15,272 nt of DNA, taken from NCBI GenBank assembly GCA_015501595.1, contig JADNRX010001061.1, forward strand, positions 1-15,272, read 5' to 3'. Of this stretch, positions 1-10,074 are shown one piece after another; position 1 is the stretch's first letter; the number at the start of each line of letters is the position of its first letter. This stretch comes from Hymenopellis radicata (lineage: Eukaryota > Basidiomycota > Agaricomycetes > Agaricales > Physalacriaceae). Below the pieces are notes generated by a model that was given only the letters and a program-made list of their open reading frames with translations, made no database searches and had not been told where the DNA came from. The position numbers were made by a program, and so were the translations under genes.

Positions 1-1153
1 GCCATGGACATCTGACGTGCGTTAACTTCAACTTGGCAGCGAATGACCATTCCGAATGACAGAGTCAATAGACATGAAGCACCCAGGTATGAAGCGGCTA
101 GACATACTCGAAGCAACCCCAAACTCTTGAAGGGCCAGCCTGGAATCACTTGCATGTTCGCAGAAAGCGGGGCCTGAGTGGCGCCACACTCTTTGCGAAA
201 CTATAGAGTGTGTCATGAGTTGGAGATGAATCATCAGAAGAGCTAGGTGTGAATGTTAGCTCACCTGCTGGCAGCGCATGAACATCACAAGACCGACTGG
301 TAACAAAATCACTTCAATAAGATATTAATGGTTTGAGCTCAAGACTTGATAACTGTGACCGTACGGCAAGTAAGTACAAGGGTGGGTAAACTACAAATGG
401 GCGGGTAAGCTGAAATATTGCGCTGTCAAGACGGTAAGAAACTAGGAACAGTCAATAAACCAGAAGCACCGACCTGGAAAGACGGAAGAGAAACTAGGAG
501 AAGCTCCCACCGACTACTAGCCAGGTGACAATCCGTGGAATGCCTGAGAAACGTTGGTCAACAACCGCCGAACTGACTGCGCCGAAAACGAGTTGCGAGT
601 GCCGAAGACGCTACCGAAGGAGTAAGACGCAGTGGTAAATGGCTGAACTCACGGCGTCGCAGTTACTGGAAGTATGACACAACGCCTCACTTGCGCCCTG
701 AATGAGGTGGAGACGTTGGAGTGCTGATGAATGGGGCCATGTGTAGGCGCGGATTCACTCGACGAATACCCTTGTTAAAACCTACCTTCACATCCGAGTA
801 AGTAATGGTACACAAGCGTTCAGCATTTGCGCCATATGTTCTAGGAGCACTTCGTGTGGCGCTCCTTTCGAGAATGCGCATTACTTACAGTAACCGATCT
901 ATCTCGACCTCGTTAGTGCTAGAGGAGACGCTAAGCAACCCTATTGGACCTGGTTGGAATCAAGTCACCCCAGTACGACATTATGTTTGTTAAAGAGATC
1001 GACTACCTTGTTAACCAGCCGAATGTTAGGATCAAATTTCCTATTTCTTGTTGAATTCTACCAATAGGGTAGCAGTGGTACATATGCAAAATAATAATAA
1101 TAATGCAATCATAATTTACTCAGAATCACTCTCTTCTAAGAGAGGGGGCGTAG
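1..1153. other. No recognisable gene
   Basis: I see no convincing coding region here. The open frames are short, have no family I recognise, and do not join across plausible splice sites. One minus-strand stretch (about 687-881) and one at 28-234 look weakly protein-like and could be decayed coding DNA, but I cannot support a gene. A short ATA/AAT microsatellite lies at about 1089-1104, just beyond the 3' end of the neighbouring minus-strand gene. Confidence 0.5.
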
Positions 1154-2699
1154 TCATCTTTGTCTTCGTAAACCATTGGGGAGGTTCTGACGCGACGCAA
1201 GGGGCCAGTCCTGTTTTGCGTTGAACATCAGTATCTAAAAAACATAGAACAAAACCGACTACTTACCTCGTCGTGTCTGTATTCATTAACTCTCTTGCGA
1301 GCGCAGCGATTTTTCATTACCTTCATCTTCTTCACGATTTCACCATGTAGACATTGTACACGAGACACCGACAACGCATTGTCTTCATAGTCCTCCCATG
1401 CCGTCGTCACCGAGAACTCGGTGAGGGTGGAGAACCGCTCCTGCTGGAGCATACAGTTCAGATCGTCCAACATCTCCGACTCTAAGCCGAGACAGGCCTC
1501 CGGAGCGTTCTTGACGGTGCAGCGCACGTCGAGGCGTTTGAGGGCGTGCAGATCATGGTCAACTTCCATCTCTAAGCATTCGATTAGCCATTGTATGACC
1601 AACTCGGCCTCTTGGTCCAGTTCAGGGCCTGAAGCCTGTATTGCGCAGACGTCAAAGCCAACATGGACGTCCGAGATATGACAGAGAGCTACAGCCGGTA
1701 TGTAGTCTAAGTGGGGAGTTTGTTAGTCAGGAGTATTCTCGAGATATGTAGTTAACAGATACCTTTCGGCTCCCTAGCGAGGTGAAGGTGCAAACGGTTT
1801 AGAGAAACCGAGGAACGTACGATTTCCACAGCAGGCTCATACCGGTGCACGTACAGATCTTCGAGGCAATCTAACGTGACCTCCACAATAATATTGTAAA
1901 AAGTGTGGAAGGCATGGTTGACATCAGAGTCGGCGATGTTGCCGATCCAGAGTGATCGCAAATTGGGAGTAGGACACCCAATCTTTTGGAGTAGATCTTC
2001 CTTCTCTTCATCGTCGAACTCCACATCGGAACTGATGCGGACGTCATCGAGCGCCAGCTTCTTCAGTTTGGGGAACGACATGACAAACATGAGGGCCCTG
2101 CGGGCACCCGGGAAGGTGACACCTCGCAGTTCAAGCTCAGTCAACGTGGGGATGGATAGGACACCGTTATCATCCTCCGGCAGTTTCTTCCAAATGTCGG
2201 AGGTGATGACCAGTTTGTACAGGTCGCCAAAGTCGGATGAGCGAAGATCGAGACGAAGACTGCAGTGCGCAGGATGAGCTCGCGATTGTGAGGCTTAACG
2301 TTGCCGGAGGGGAGCGTGATACGCTTCTAGCAAAATAGAGAGACTATTAGAGACCACAGTCAAATGGAGGAAGATAAAAACTAACCGGGAGCGTAGATAT
2401 GTGCTCGTCCGATATTGCATTCTCGGGCTGGGGTTCTTCGATATTGCGCTTCACGTTTCGCCCGGTCGAATTCCCTTCCCCACTGTGACCGTGGCAGCTC
2501 TGCGCGCCGTAGAGGGCTTTGCAGAAGGCTTTTCGGTAGATGTAACTTTCTTGACCCGCGGATTTACAGTCTTGGATTTTTTGGGAACCAGCGGCTTGGG
2601 CTGGAATTCTTGAGCAGGTGCACGCTGGGCTAGCGCCTGGATTCGGGTGGAGCGACGAGGAGGAGGCGCGTCGTTGTCGACGGTACGTTTACGAGCCAT
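1154..2699 (-). CDS. LRR-like (F-box-type) protein, frame disrupted
   Basis: Minus-strand gene starting at the ATG at 2697-2699. The N-terminus is basic and disordered, with RRSTRIQ and Lys/Pro-rich stretches. The body is leucine-rich (for example LTELELRGV, FPKLKKLALDDV, NLRSLWIGNI, LEDLYVHR), as in the LRR half of basidiomycete F-box-type proteins; I see no F-box itself. Introns are supported at 2327-2385 (GTTAGT...CTAG), 1707-1762 (GTATCT...TTAG) and 1211-1266 (GTAAGT...ACAG). The frame does not close. Near 2475-2480 the reading must shift to continue into the NIEEPQPENAISDEH segment, or a 56-nt intron with a poor GTGGGG donor must be used. Near 2262-2267 another one-base shift is needed between PHNRELILR and SLRLDLRSSDFG, and I found no splice that fixes it. 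In the last exon the splice-consistent frame stops at 1154-1156; a different frame gives an acidic tail ending at 1116. This may be a pseudogene or contain sequence errors. LRR character is moderately sure, function unknown. Confidence 0.5.
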
Positions 2700-3074
2700 T
2701 TGTGATGATGATGGTAGGAGGAAGATAAAGACATCGCGTCGCTAAATGATTTTATGCATACACGTGACTTTGCGTGGCGCTGCATTTAGAACAATGAGAA
2801 TTACATTTACCCCATTCGGATGCTACTGGTAAGTCTGGGGGTTTCCTTGCAAATCGAAAGGCGCAAACTGGCGGAAGCTGTGAAGAACCGATACGTTGAG
2901 AACGCCACATTCAAAGAGCAAGGAGTCGCACCGTTGATTCAACCGACCCGTAACGTTACGGCCAATCCACATAATTAGTCCGGGCATGGGAGGCTAGGTG
3001 GAAATTATTCACTTATAATAAAAGAATATAAATGTATGTTCACTCGCCCAGTTAGGTACCTGTCACGATCTCTA
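2700..3074. other. Intergenic, upstream of LRR-like gene
   Basis: No gene seen. This stretch holds the presumed promoter of the minus-strand LRR-like gene and the 3' flank of the HHE pseudogene. It contains an AT-rich patch at about 3010-3032 but no clear regulatory site. Confidence 0.4.
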
Positions 3075-3817
3075 TCAGTAGTTTCTTTCGCCATTAGCTC
3101 CTCCACCGTAGCCGCACGCCTGGGTGAGGATGAAGGGGAAGGTTGTGAGCGGCGCAGATAGCTTGACACGGTCTCTTTATAACTTAAAAATCGCTAGTTG
3201 CGCGACACTCACGAGAGAATTGCAGATGATACCTCGAATCATACTGTCGAGTGCTGATTTATCGACCTGGTGGATCTTCTCTGGTGTAATCGTGGGGATC
3301 TAAGAATCCACAAGTATGAGTAGCAATTGGATATCGTTTACATACATACCTCCGCATGAAGATGGTTGGCGAGATCATCCCCAAACGCGCGAAGCATAAT
3401 GGCGCGCATAGTCGATTCGATTCCTGCTTGGACTTTCCTGCAGTATCTATTGAACTCAATCATGGCAAGCAGGAACGCCTCACGTTCTTTGCTGTTGCTT
3501 CGCATGTCCAGCCCCTGACTTGGACTATTTCTTCCTCCATGTCATGGTGTTCACAAATGGTGTGCGTAACCTGCACGTTAAATCGAAATTTCAGTCAAAA
3601 AGATGCAGACGCGACTTACCACAAGACAGGCTGTAACCCACAAACGCCATTTTGTCGCCGGCAGGACTTTGGGTGCGCTGAGCTAGATTGAATTGAGTCC
3701 GCGCATGTAGACATGGTGCGTGATTGACATTTCCCATGCGAAGGATTCGGCATGGTCTTCAGCTTCTCCGACGACAGTGGGAACTTCGCGGAGTTGTTAC
3801 GGGGCGACTTCAGTCAT
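3075..3817 (-). pseudogene. Hemerythrin-like (HHE) domain pseudogene
   Basis: Read on the minus strand, successive frames give pieces of a fungal hemerythrin-like protein, a four-helix bundle that binds a non-heme di-iron centre through His and acidic residues. Pieces in order: WEMSITHHVYMRGLNSI, then APKVLPA / GDKMAFVGYSLSC, then EHHDMEEEIV, then EREAFLLAMIEFNRY, then HLHAEIPTITPEKI and a short C-terminus. The EHHDxEEE and HLHxEIPTI motifs are typical of the family. Introns look normal: 3571-3619 (GTAAGT...GCAG), 3300-3349 (GTATGT...TTAG) and 3120-3212 (GTGAGT...CCAG). The coding sequence is broken in several places: TAA at 3797-3799 six codons after a candidate ATG (3815-3817), TAG at 3683-3685, a frame change near 3655-3665, a phase mismatch across 3571-3619, and a one-base shift at the G run (plus-strand C run) 3512-3515. 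The family call is fairly sure. Decay is favoured over sequencing error because two breaks are plain in-frame stops. Confidence 0.65.
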
Positions 3818-4358
3818 GATGCAGAGCTCCTTGAAGGGAACTATATCCGAATTCGTTAAACCTGCCAACTTGCAGCAGCAGTCTTAAGTCTTCTTGCATA
3901 GGGACTAAACGCAAAATTGCCATTGACCGAGAGGGGTACCGGTCGTTGAGGGAACGAGAACAAGATCCCAATCACTGCGAAGGCTATCTGGCAGTTTCGT
4001 CGCAGGATCAGAGTCAGACGCCGTGTTTTTGTAGATCTTTATCTTTCGGATTGATAGGTAGGATTGGGAGACTGTCGACTGGTGTAGACAGGTCGACAAC
4101 TGAGAGGGAACGTGGATTGACGTGGAGGGAATCCATATTGGGCACGCGTGACACGTCGACCAAACCCTCTTTCCGCGCCTACCACCATGTCTCAACATTC
4201 TTCAGCATGATTATTATCAAGACCTGTGGCGTTTATGTGGCTTCCTCTGAAGATAGGCGCCCAAGGTCTTACGGCAATTAGCGTTTCGGTTCAACGTATG
4301 ACCCTTGCATCTAATGATAAAAACCATCTTTCATCAAACCTGATTCTCATCCACGACC
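3818..4358. other. Upstream region of BCS1-like gene
   Basis: No gene seen; open frames on both strands here have no recognisable content. It presumably carries the promoter and 5' UTR of the plus-strand BCS1-like gene. Two GTCGAC hexamers at about 4074-4097 flank a short spacer, with no known meaning. Confidence 0.35.
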
Positions 4359-6263
4359 ATGTCCATATCCCACTTCAGAGACGGGAACGGAAACGGCGGT
4401 GGGAAAGAATTCTGGGCCAAGAACCTTGTCGGCGCCTCGTCCTTGTTCTCCGTAGGCACTGGAGCGCTTCTCTCGAACCCGAGATGGCTCTGGGACAGCA
4501 TGAGGCTATTTGTGCTGGGGAGTGTCATCGAAACAGGCAGGAGGTGCTTTCAGTGGCTGTATAATCGCGTTAGAATTCGTGCGTATCCATACATCACATT
4601 CCTAGTTCAAATTCTAACGACTGAATGCGTAGGGTACTCTATGACAGCGGTTTTCGAAGACCACGATCCCGCATACGAGTGGATATTCCATTTTCTTGTG
4701 AGTTTAATGTTACTTGCTCCATTCAACCCACTTATCATTGGTAGACGCGTGAAAAAGTGTGGCGACAAGGCATGGAATTCCATGTCAGCTCTAAGACTTC
4801 CCAGCGGGAGTGGACCATCAACTCTATCGCCACGAACCTCGTAGAGGGAAGCGTCGATTACATCCCCTCGTATCGCCTGCCGCAGCTTTTCCGCTGGAAG
4901 GGATACTGGCTCGAGGTGCAGAAATCGGGTGGCGCGCAGAGCAACAACGGTATGATGGGGTCGCGTTCAATTGTTTTGACGTGAGTGTTTCTACAGCATG
5001 GTTTGATAAGCAGCTGACTGGATTTATAGCGTGTTTTCCGTCAACATGGACGTCTTATCACAGCTAGTCGAAGAAGCCAAACGGGCGTACGACGAGGACA
5101 ATAGGCCGCATGTTATCGTCCATGCCATTGATACGATTGTAAGATTCTTCTTTTTATAATCTGGTCAGGCATTTATATCGTTTAGCGTCATCAGATGCGA
5201 GCTATGAGTCGAGGGCAGATGTCAATGTGGTGCGACGTGAAACGCAAGTCGCGTCGACCCGTCGAGTCTATTATTCTACCATCTGGTGTCGTTCCCTCGC
5301 TTCTGGCAGACATCCGAGACTTTATCGATTCAGAAGACTGGTATCGTAAAGCTGGGATACCGCATAGAATGGGCTTTCTGTTGTACGGCCCACCGGGAAC
5401 TGGAAAAAGTGAGCTGATTGTGTTCCATTGGATGCTGATTCTGATCCTTGTGCAGCTTCTACTATATATGCTCTTGCAAGTGAATTAGGTTTTGAAATAT
5501 TTACGCTTTCATTGGCATCGGGGCAGTATGTGATTTCCAACAGCAAGAGACAGGGCACTGACTATCGCGTAGCATTGATGACAACTTCTTGCAAAAAGCT
5601 GCATCTGCGGTTCCCAAGAAGTCGATCTTCCTACTTGAGGACATTGACTGCGCCTTCCCACCACGCGAAGAGGAAGAAGATGCTCATGTGATGGGGCGTT
5701 CTGTGGTTGGCAATGGTTATACTATGCCCGGTCTCCGGTCACAGGTAACATTGAGCGGGTTGCTCAACGTCCTAGACGGAGTCGCAAGTGAAGAAGGCAG
5801 AGTGTTCTTCGCTACGACGAATTATGTGGACCGCCTAGACGAAGCGTTATTGCGCCCAGGACGCATTGACAGGAAGATAGAGTATCACTTGGCGACTTCA
5901 GCTCAAGCCTCGGCCTTGTACCTGCGATTTTTCACCCCCGAGATATACCCGGATTATCCGTTGAAGGAATGGGCAGACGAGTTTGGTGAGAAAATACCGA
6001 AAGACGAGTTTTCGACGGCCGAGCTGCAGGGGTATTTGCTGGGCAATAAGAGGGACCCGCGCGGTGCGGTGAACGTTGAAGCGTGGATTGAGAATGAGCG
6101 GCGGCTGAGGGTGGAGAAGGAGGAGCGCGAGAGTAAGAGAAAGGAGAAGAGAAGGCAACAGTTGGAGGGAAAGCCTGAAGGTTTCAACCGAGGTATGGTT
6201 CGTCAAATGCCTATGCCGCTGCCTATGCATGTGGTGCCCGCCATACCATTGCCAAGTATTTAG
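4359..6263 (+). CDS. BCS1-like mitochondrial AAA ATPase
   Basis: AAA-family ATPase of the BCS1 type. BCS1 in the inner mitochondrial membrane translocates the folded Rieske iron-sulfur protein during complex III assembly; basidiomycetes carry many BCS1-like paralogues, so the exact substrate here is uncertain. The spliced model has six exons, 4359-4697, 4745-4980, 5030-5138, 5186-5408, 5456-5525 and 5573-6263, giving 555 aa with all phases consistent. The introns are 47-49 nt. The N-terminal third has hydrophobic segments (about residues 45-95) followed by the BCS1_N region (WTINSIATN, RWKGYWLEV). Walker A GPPGTGKT is at 296-303 and is split by an intron before the Thr. Walker B SIFLLEDID is at 343-351, sensor-1 FFATTNY at 404-410, and the arginine-finger region RPGRID at 420-425. 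The C-terminus carries a long Glu/Lys/Arg-rich helix (about 490-525) and a Pro/Met-rich tail, beyond the usual BCS1 end. The ATG is the first in frame. Confidence 0.88.
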
Positions 6264-6641
6264 TTGCAGCAGGCAGGTCGCCTTGCTTGTCAAGGTCCTG
6301 TTAAACTAGAAACCCATGTACAGACATCGTACACTCGTCATCGGCTCTGTGTATACATCGACATCCACAGTATGTAAGGTAGAAAATATGTTCCTCTAAA
6401 TTGTGGTGTTCGTTCTCAAGCCGGCGGAGACAAGTAAATAGCAGGCCAAACAAAATAAATGGTCTTGTGCATTGTACCAGTATAGGAGTGTGCAAACAAA
6501 CGTAAACAGAAAAGGCACGTTCACGAGTTACCTCGACAATCCCTTGTATTCCGCTTTCATCCTCGCTGCCGTGCATCTACCTCATTTACCTCGCATTTTC
6601 GCGATTCCCGCCCTGATTGCCTCGTGTCTGGGTGCAGTTAC
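6264..6641. other. Intergenic between BCS1-like and SUN genes
   Basis: No gene seen. It holds the 3' UTR of the BCS1-like gene and the promoter and 5' UTR of the SUN gene, which lies on the same strand. The stretch just before the SUN ATG is C/T-rich (about 6555-6625), as is common in fungal 5' leaders. Confidence 0.4.
6454..6459 (+). terminator. Candidate poly(A) signal AATAAA
   Basis: A plain AATAAA hexamer lies about 190 nt after the BCS1-like stop codon on the same strand. Fungal poly(A) signals are degenerate, so this is only a candidate. Confidence 0.25.
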
Positions 6642-9362
6642 ATGTCATTCGCGGGCACACCTTTAGGCCAAGGCAGACGTCTGGATCATAGCTCATTTCT
6701 CGGAAAAGCACCTACCACAGACAGGCCCATCCCTACCTCGTATTCGTTTGGGTACGCTGTCTCTGACCTGTTGTCTGTATATGCTAATCTGACTTGTTTC
6801 AGAGCACCTACACTTGGACCTCGATCACCGCCCAAAGCAACCTCCGCACGTGAGCGTCCAAAGTCTGCGACCGATCACGACGACGCTCAATTAACGACAA
6901 GGCCTGAAAAGTGGTCAGTCAAAGACACCTCCGTCAATATCGCCTCCGCCTTTCACCAGGCAGCCAGCGACATGTCTACCAACCATAATGCAGCCTGGGC
7001 ATCTGGCTCGACGCGCACCAGTACAGTCCCACGCAGCACTTCGGTCGACTACGAGAATGTAGCCCCAGCCGCCCGCCGCTTCCCTGTACCTACCAAACGA
7101 GTCGGTTCATCAACCTCTGTCGCCGGCAGAGGCCTCACCAAATCCGTATCGGCCACCATCGTACCTGACTCTGAAGGCGAGGACAATGGCCCTTCAACAC
7201 GAGGAAAGACTCCAATACGAACCATGGTCGACAATGTTGCATCCTACTACGTTCGTCAGCGATCCCAGGAGCCTCCGGAGAATGTGAACAACCTCAGCGG
7301 CTCTTTTGAATACTCACAAGAGGAACGGGACTTTCAAGAACAGAAACGCAAAGGCATCCACAAACGAGGAGGAATATCTGCGGACAATAAGGCCTACAAA
7401 CCGTCAATGTCAGATTTGGAAGACGACGACGAAGACTTTGCAGACGACGACACCGGTCGCAGACGACGGGTCAAGAAGAAGGAAGTTGGCCGCGTCAGCA
7501 ATTTACCAACCATCGGAGAGACTAAACGACGAAAGAAGAAGACAAAGGCTCCCAAAGCTGCGGGTCAGCCAGAGAGTCCAGACGAGGAAGAGGATGAAGT
7601 GCGTATGTCATCTCAACATTGATCACCATGCTTATAACGCAAGCAGCAACAATCTACGCACGGCTCTCATCGCAGCTCCGCTGCGCCCCGGCCATCATCA
7701 CGAGCAACCTCTAATCACCATAATTCCATACCCCCACCCGACCTACTCCATGATACCAATCTATCCATCGAGAGTCTTCAAGCGATACCAGAACATGACG
7801 AAGACTCTGCCGAAGACCGCTCTCCACCCCGCCGTGCCTCGTCTATTGGTGCGTCCATTGGCAAGGGCATCAATAAGACATTTCACGGCATTGGCAGCAT
7901 CCTGGATGCTGGCAACTCCGGTGTCTCGGGGATGTTCTGGTTCTGTGGTCGGGTACTTGGTGTCGCCTTGAACCAAATATTCCTCCGACCATTGGGTTGG
8001 CTTTTACGGGGGTCATTCAACGGGTTTTTCAAATACCTTGTCATTGCCCTCGTCATTCTGGGTGCATGGCGATATGCGCCGGGCTCATTCTCCGACTATA
8101 TACCCTCCCTCCCCTCCCGCTCATACCATGCTCCCAACGTTCCTGCAGCCGACGTTTCCGAATTCAATGATCGTCTCTTACGACTAGAAAACACTTTGTC
8201 GGCATTATCAAAGGATTCTGACCGCACGAAATCCAAGGTGGATACCGAATCGCGCATACATTCCGAAGTTGTGAACCGTCTGGGGACCTTGGAGAATAAG
8301 GTGCAGAAGGAGAACGCGAGGGCTTCAGAAGCGGAAGATCAGTACCGCGATGCCGCTAGCCGTGCCATGCAGGAGCTCAAGAAGGAGATGGGTCTTCTTC
8401 AGAGCAAAGTGCAGAGTCACTCCACGTCGCCTTCTTCGGAAGGGGGAAGCGACGAGGAAGCTCGCGCGAAACTTAAATATCTCGAGGAGCATTTGCATTC
8501 CATTGAGGGAGGGGTGAAGGAAGCGCTTGAGCTTGCTAAAGCAGGCGCGAAAGCGGGTTCTGCTGTTGCTAGCCTTTCCTGGATCAACAACCTTGACAAG
8601 AAGGGTCTCACGATCAAGTCTTCCGACGGCAAAGACGTGACCAACATTATCGCCCAACTCGTCAAGTCTGCGCTATCGATCCAGAATAAGGACATGCTCG
8701 CGAAACCGGATTACGCACTGAGCTCGACGGGCGGTCGGGTTATTCCTGGCCAGACCAGTCCCTCTGTGGAAATCATGATTCCCGAAGGTGGTACGGGTAT
8801 TGGTCGACCACCTATTTTCGCATTACACCCCGACCTTCACGCGGGGCAATGCTGGCCCTTTGGTGGTTCATCGGGCAAACTGGGTGTCGCCCTCGCTGCG
8901 CCTGTCTACATATCCGAAGTGACTATCGACCACGTTTCCAAGGAAGTCGCACACGACATGCGGACGGCTCCTCGTGCGATGGAAGTCTGGGGCCAGATCG
9001 ATGGGAAGGACAATGTGCAGAAGATTGCTGCGTGGCGTGCTGAGAAGGCGAAGATTCGGGAGGAGGCACTGGAGCGCGGGGAGGCCATTGAAGAGGACGT
9101 GCATCCGAAGGACTACCCTGCCAAGCTCTGGGTGAAGATCGCCAGCTTCAATTACAACATCCACGATTCCAATCCGATACAGACGTTCCCGGTGTTTGAG
9201 GAGATCCGGAAGTTGGGCGTGGATTTCGGAATTGTGAATCTGCGGATATTGAACAACTGGGGGCGGGAGGATTATACGTGTCTGTACCGCTTCCGGGTTC
9301 ATGGAGAGCCGCTGCGCGCGCCGCCGCCTCCGTTATCAGAGGACGTACTCAAATCCTCATAG
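6642..9362 (+). CDS. SUN-domain (Sad1/UNC-84) nuclear envelope protein
   Basis: Inner nuclear membrane protein of the SUN family, which pairs with KASH proteins across the perinuclear space to form the LINC bridge (Sad1 in fission yeast). Exons 6642-6751, 6803-7598 and 7647-9362 join in phase to give 873 aa. The N-terminal ~395 residues are hydrophilic, Ser/Arg-rich and acidic/basic in blocks, consistent with a nucleoplasmic tail. A hydrophobic region follows at about 398-422, then a transmembrane helix at about 429-447 (FFKYLVIALVILGAW). Heptad-like coiled coil runs through about 470-600. The C-terminal SUN domain starts near residue 660, with CWPFGGSSGKLGVAL near 704 and AAPVYISEVTIDHVS after it, and ends LRILNNWGREDYTCLYRFRV. 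Intron 1 (6752-6802) has CTAAT/CTGAC branch candidates and TTTCAG. Intron 2 (7599-7646) has an unusual GTGCGT donor and a tandem AAGCAG acceptor. The start is the ATG at 6642. Confidence 0.88.
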
Positions 9363-9640
9363 ACCGATGTTTGAGTTGAACATGACATGACTATTTACGA
9401 CCATTCCTTTTTTTTCTGTGTTTCTATTTACTTATTTGTGCTTTCTTTATTCTTTTCCTGTTTATCTGTCCATGTTATGTTAGGTTAGAGGCAAGCCACT
9501 GGGTCGAATGTTTTCGTTGTTGTCATCAATGCTCGCGTATATACAGTCTAATCGTAGTCCTAGTGAAGTACTAATTCCCACAATGCATCTATACCGCTGG
9601 TCTTTCGTATCTTGAAGGAATACTCACTACAGCGATCTGT

Positions 9641-9664
9641 TGGCGACATCCATGCAGGTCGCCA
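9641..9664. repeat. Perfect 7-bp inverted repeat
   Basis: TGGCGAC and GTCGCCA flank a 10-base loop. This is a short palindromic site of unknown role; chance is possible. Confidence 0.3.
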
Positions 9665-9710
9665 TTTGAGAGTTTTTGAGAGGGACGTGGCTCGTCGTTC
9701 AATCAACGAT

Positions 9711-9729
9711 CGCCGGTGTCGGGCCGGCG
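9711..9729. repeat. Perfect 6-bp GC-rich inverted repeat
   Basis: CGCCGG and CCGGCG are separated by seven bases, about 50 bp after the preceding hairpin. It could be a small stem in RNA or a protein site; chance is possible. Confidence 0.25.
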
Positions 9730-9887
9730 CTTAGCGCTTGACTCTCGCCCTCATTTACTTGATTTTTCCCGCAGCTTCGACGACAATGCCGCAGGGATAC
9801 AGGAGGGCCATGTGAGACCACGCTTGACGATATCTCCAATCCCGTGTCAAATCGTCGAGGAACATTTCGTTGCGACGCTGCGCAAGG

Positions 9888-9894
9888 TATAAAA
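9888..9894 (+). promoter_or_regulatory. TATA-like box
   Basis: TATAAAA lies in otherwise GC-balanced DNA, followed by a pyrimidine-rich stretch at about 9919-9932. No plus-strand gene is evident downstream before the convergent minus-strand gene, so its target, if any, is unknown. Confidence 0.25.
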
Positions 9895-10074
9895 TCACCA
9901 TGATTACAACCTCGCGTTTCTCTCTTTCTAGCTTGCTCCACCTGCCGAACCTAATCTATCCCGTGGCGTCCAGGAAATGTTCAGGCTCATGGTCGAGCCT
10001 CATCCGGGCAGGCAGACGAGCACAACATGAATGAATCTTTTACAAGCAAATCTAGATTTCAACTGTAGAGTCTG

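Larger units (their letters stand above)
9363..10074. other. Intergenic region after SUN gene
   Basis: No gene I can support. The first 120 bases are T-rich, as in a fungal 3' UTR. Further on are two small perfect hairpins and a TATA-like box, listed separately. A 44-codon plus-strand ORF at 9900-10034 starts only six bases after that TATA box, so it is unlikely to be translated from its own ATG. Confidence 0.4.

Noticed and set aside
1903..2277. Plus-strand ORF of 124 codons with a Ser-rich translation
   Set aside because: It is antisense to the leucine-rich minus-strand exon; the Ser richness mirrors acidic/leucine codons on the other strand.
3567..3650. Rescue of the HHE gene by a single long intron from 3619 to 3515
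   Set aside because: The donor is in phase 1 and the exon after the acceptor needs phase 0, so the frame still fails.
3356..3691. Plus-strand ORF of 111 codons
   Set aside because: It lies antisense to the hemerythrin-like pieces, which are recognisable as a family; the plus reading is a shadow.
8325..9302. Long minus-strand ORFs opposite the SUN gene
   Set aside because: They are mirror frames of a GC-rich coding exon with clear SUN-domain identity on the plus strand.
9900..10034. 44-codon plus-strand ORF just after a TATA box
   Set aside because: Its ATG is only six bases from the TATA box, so a transcript would start downstream of it.
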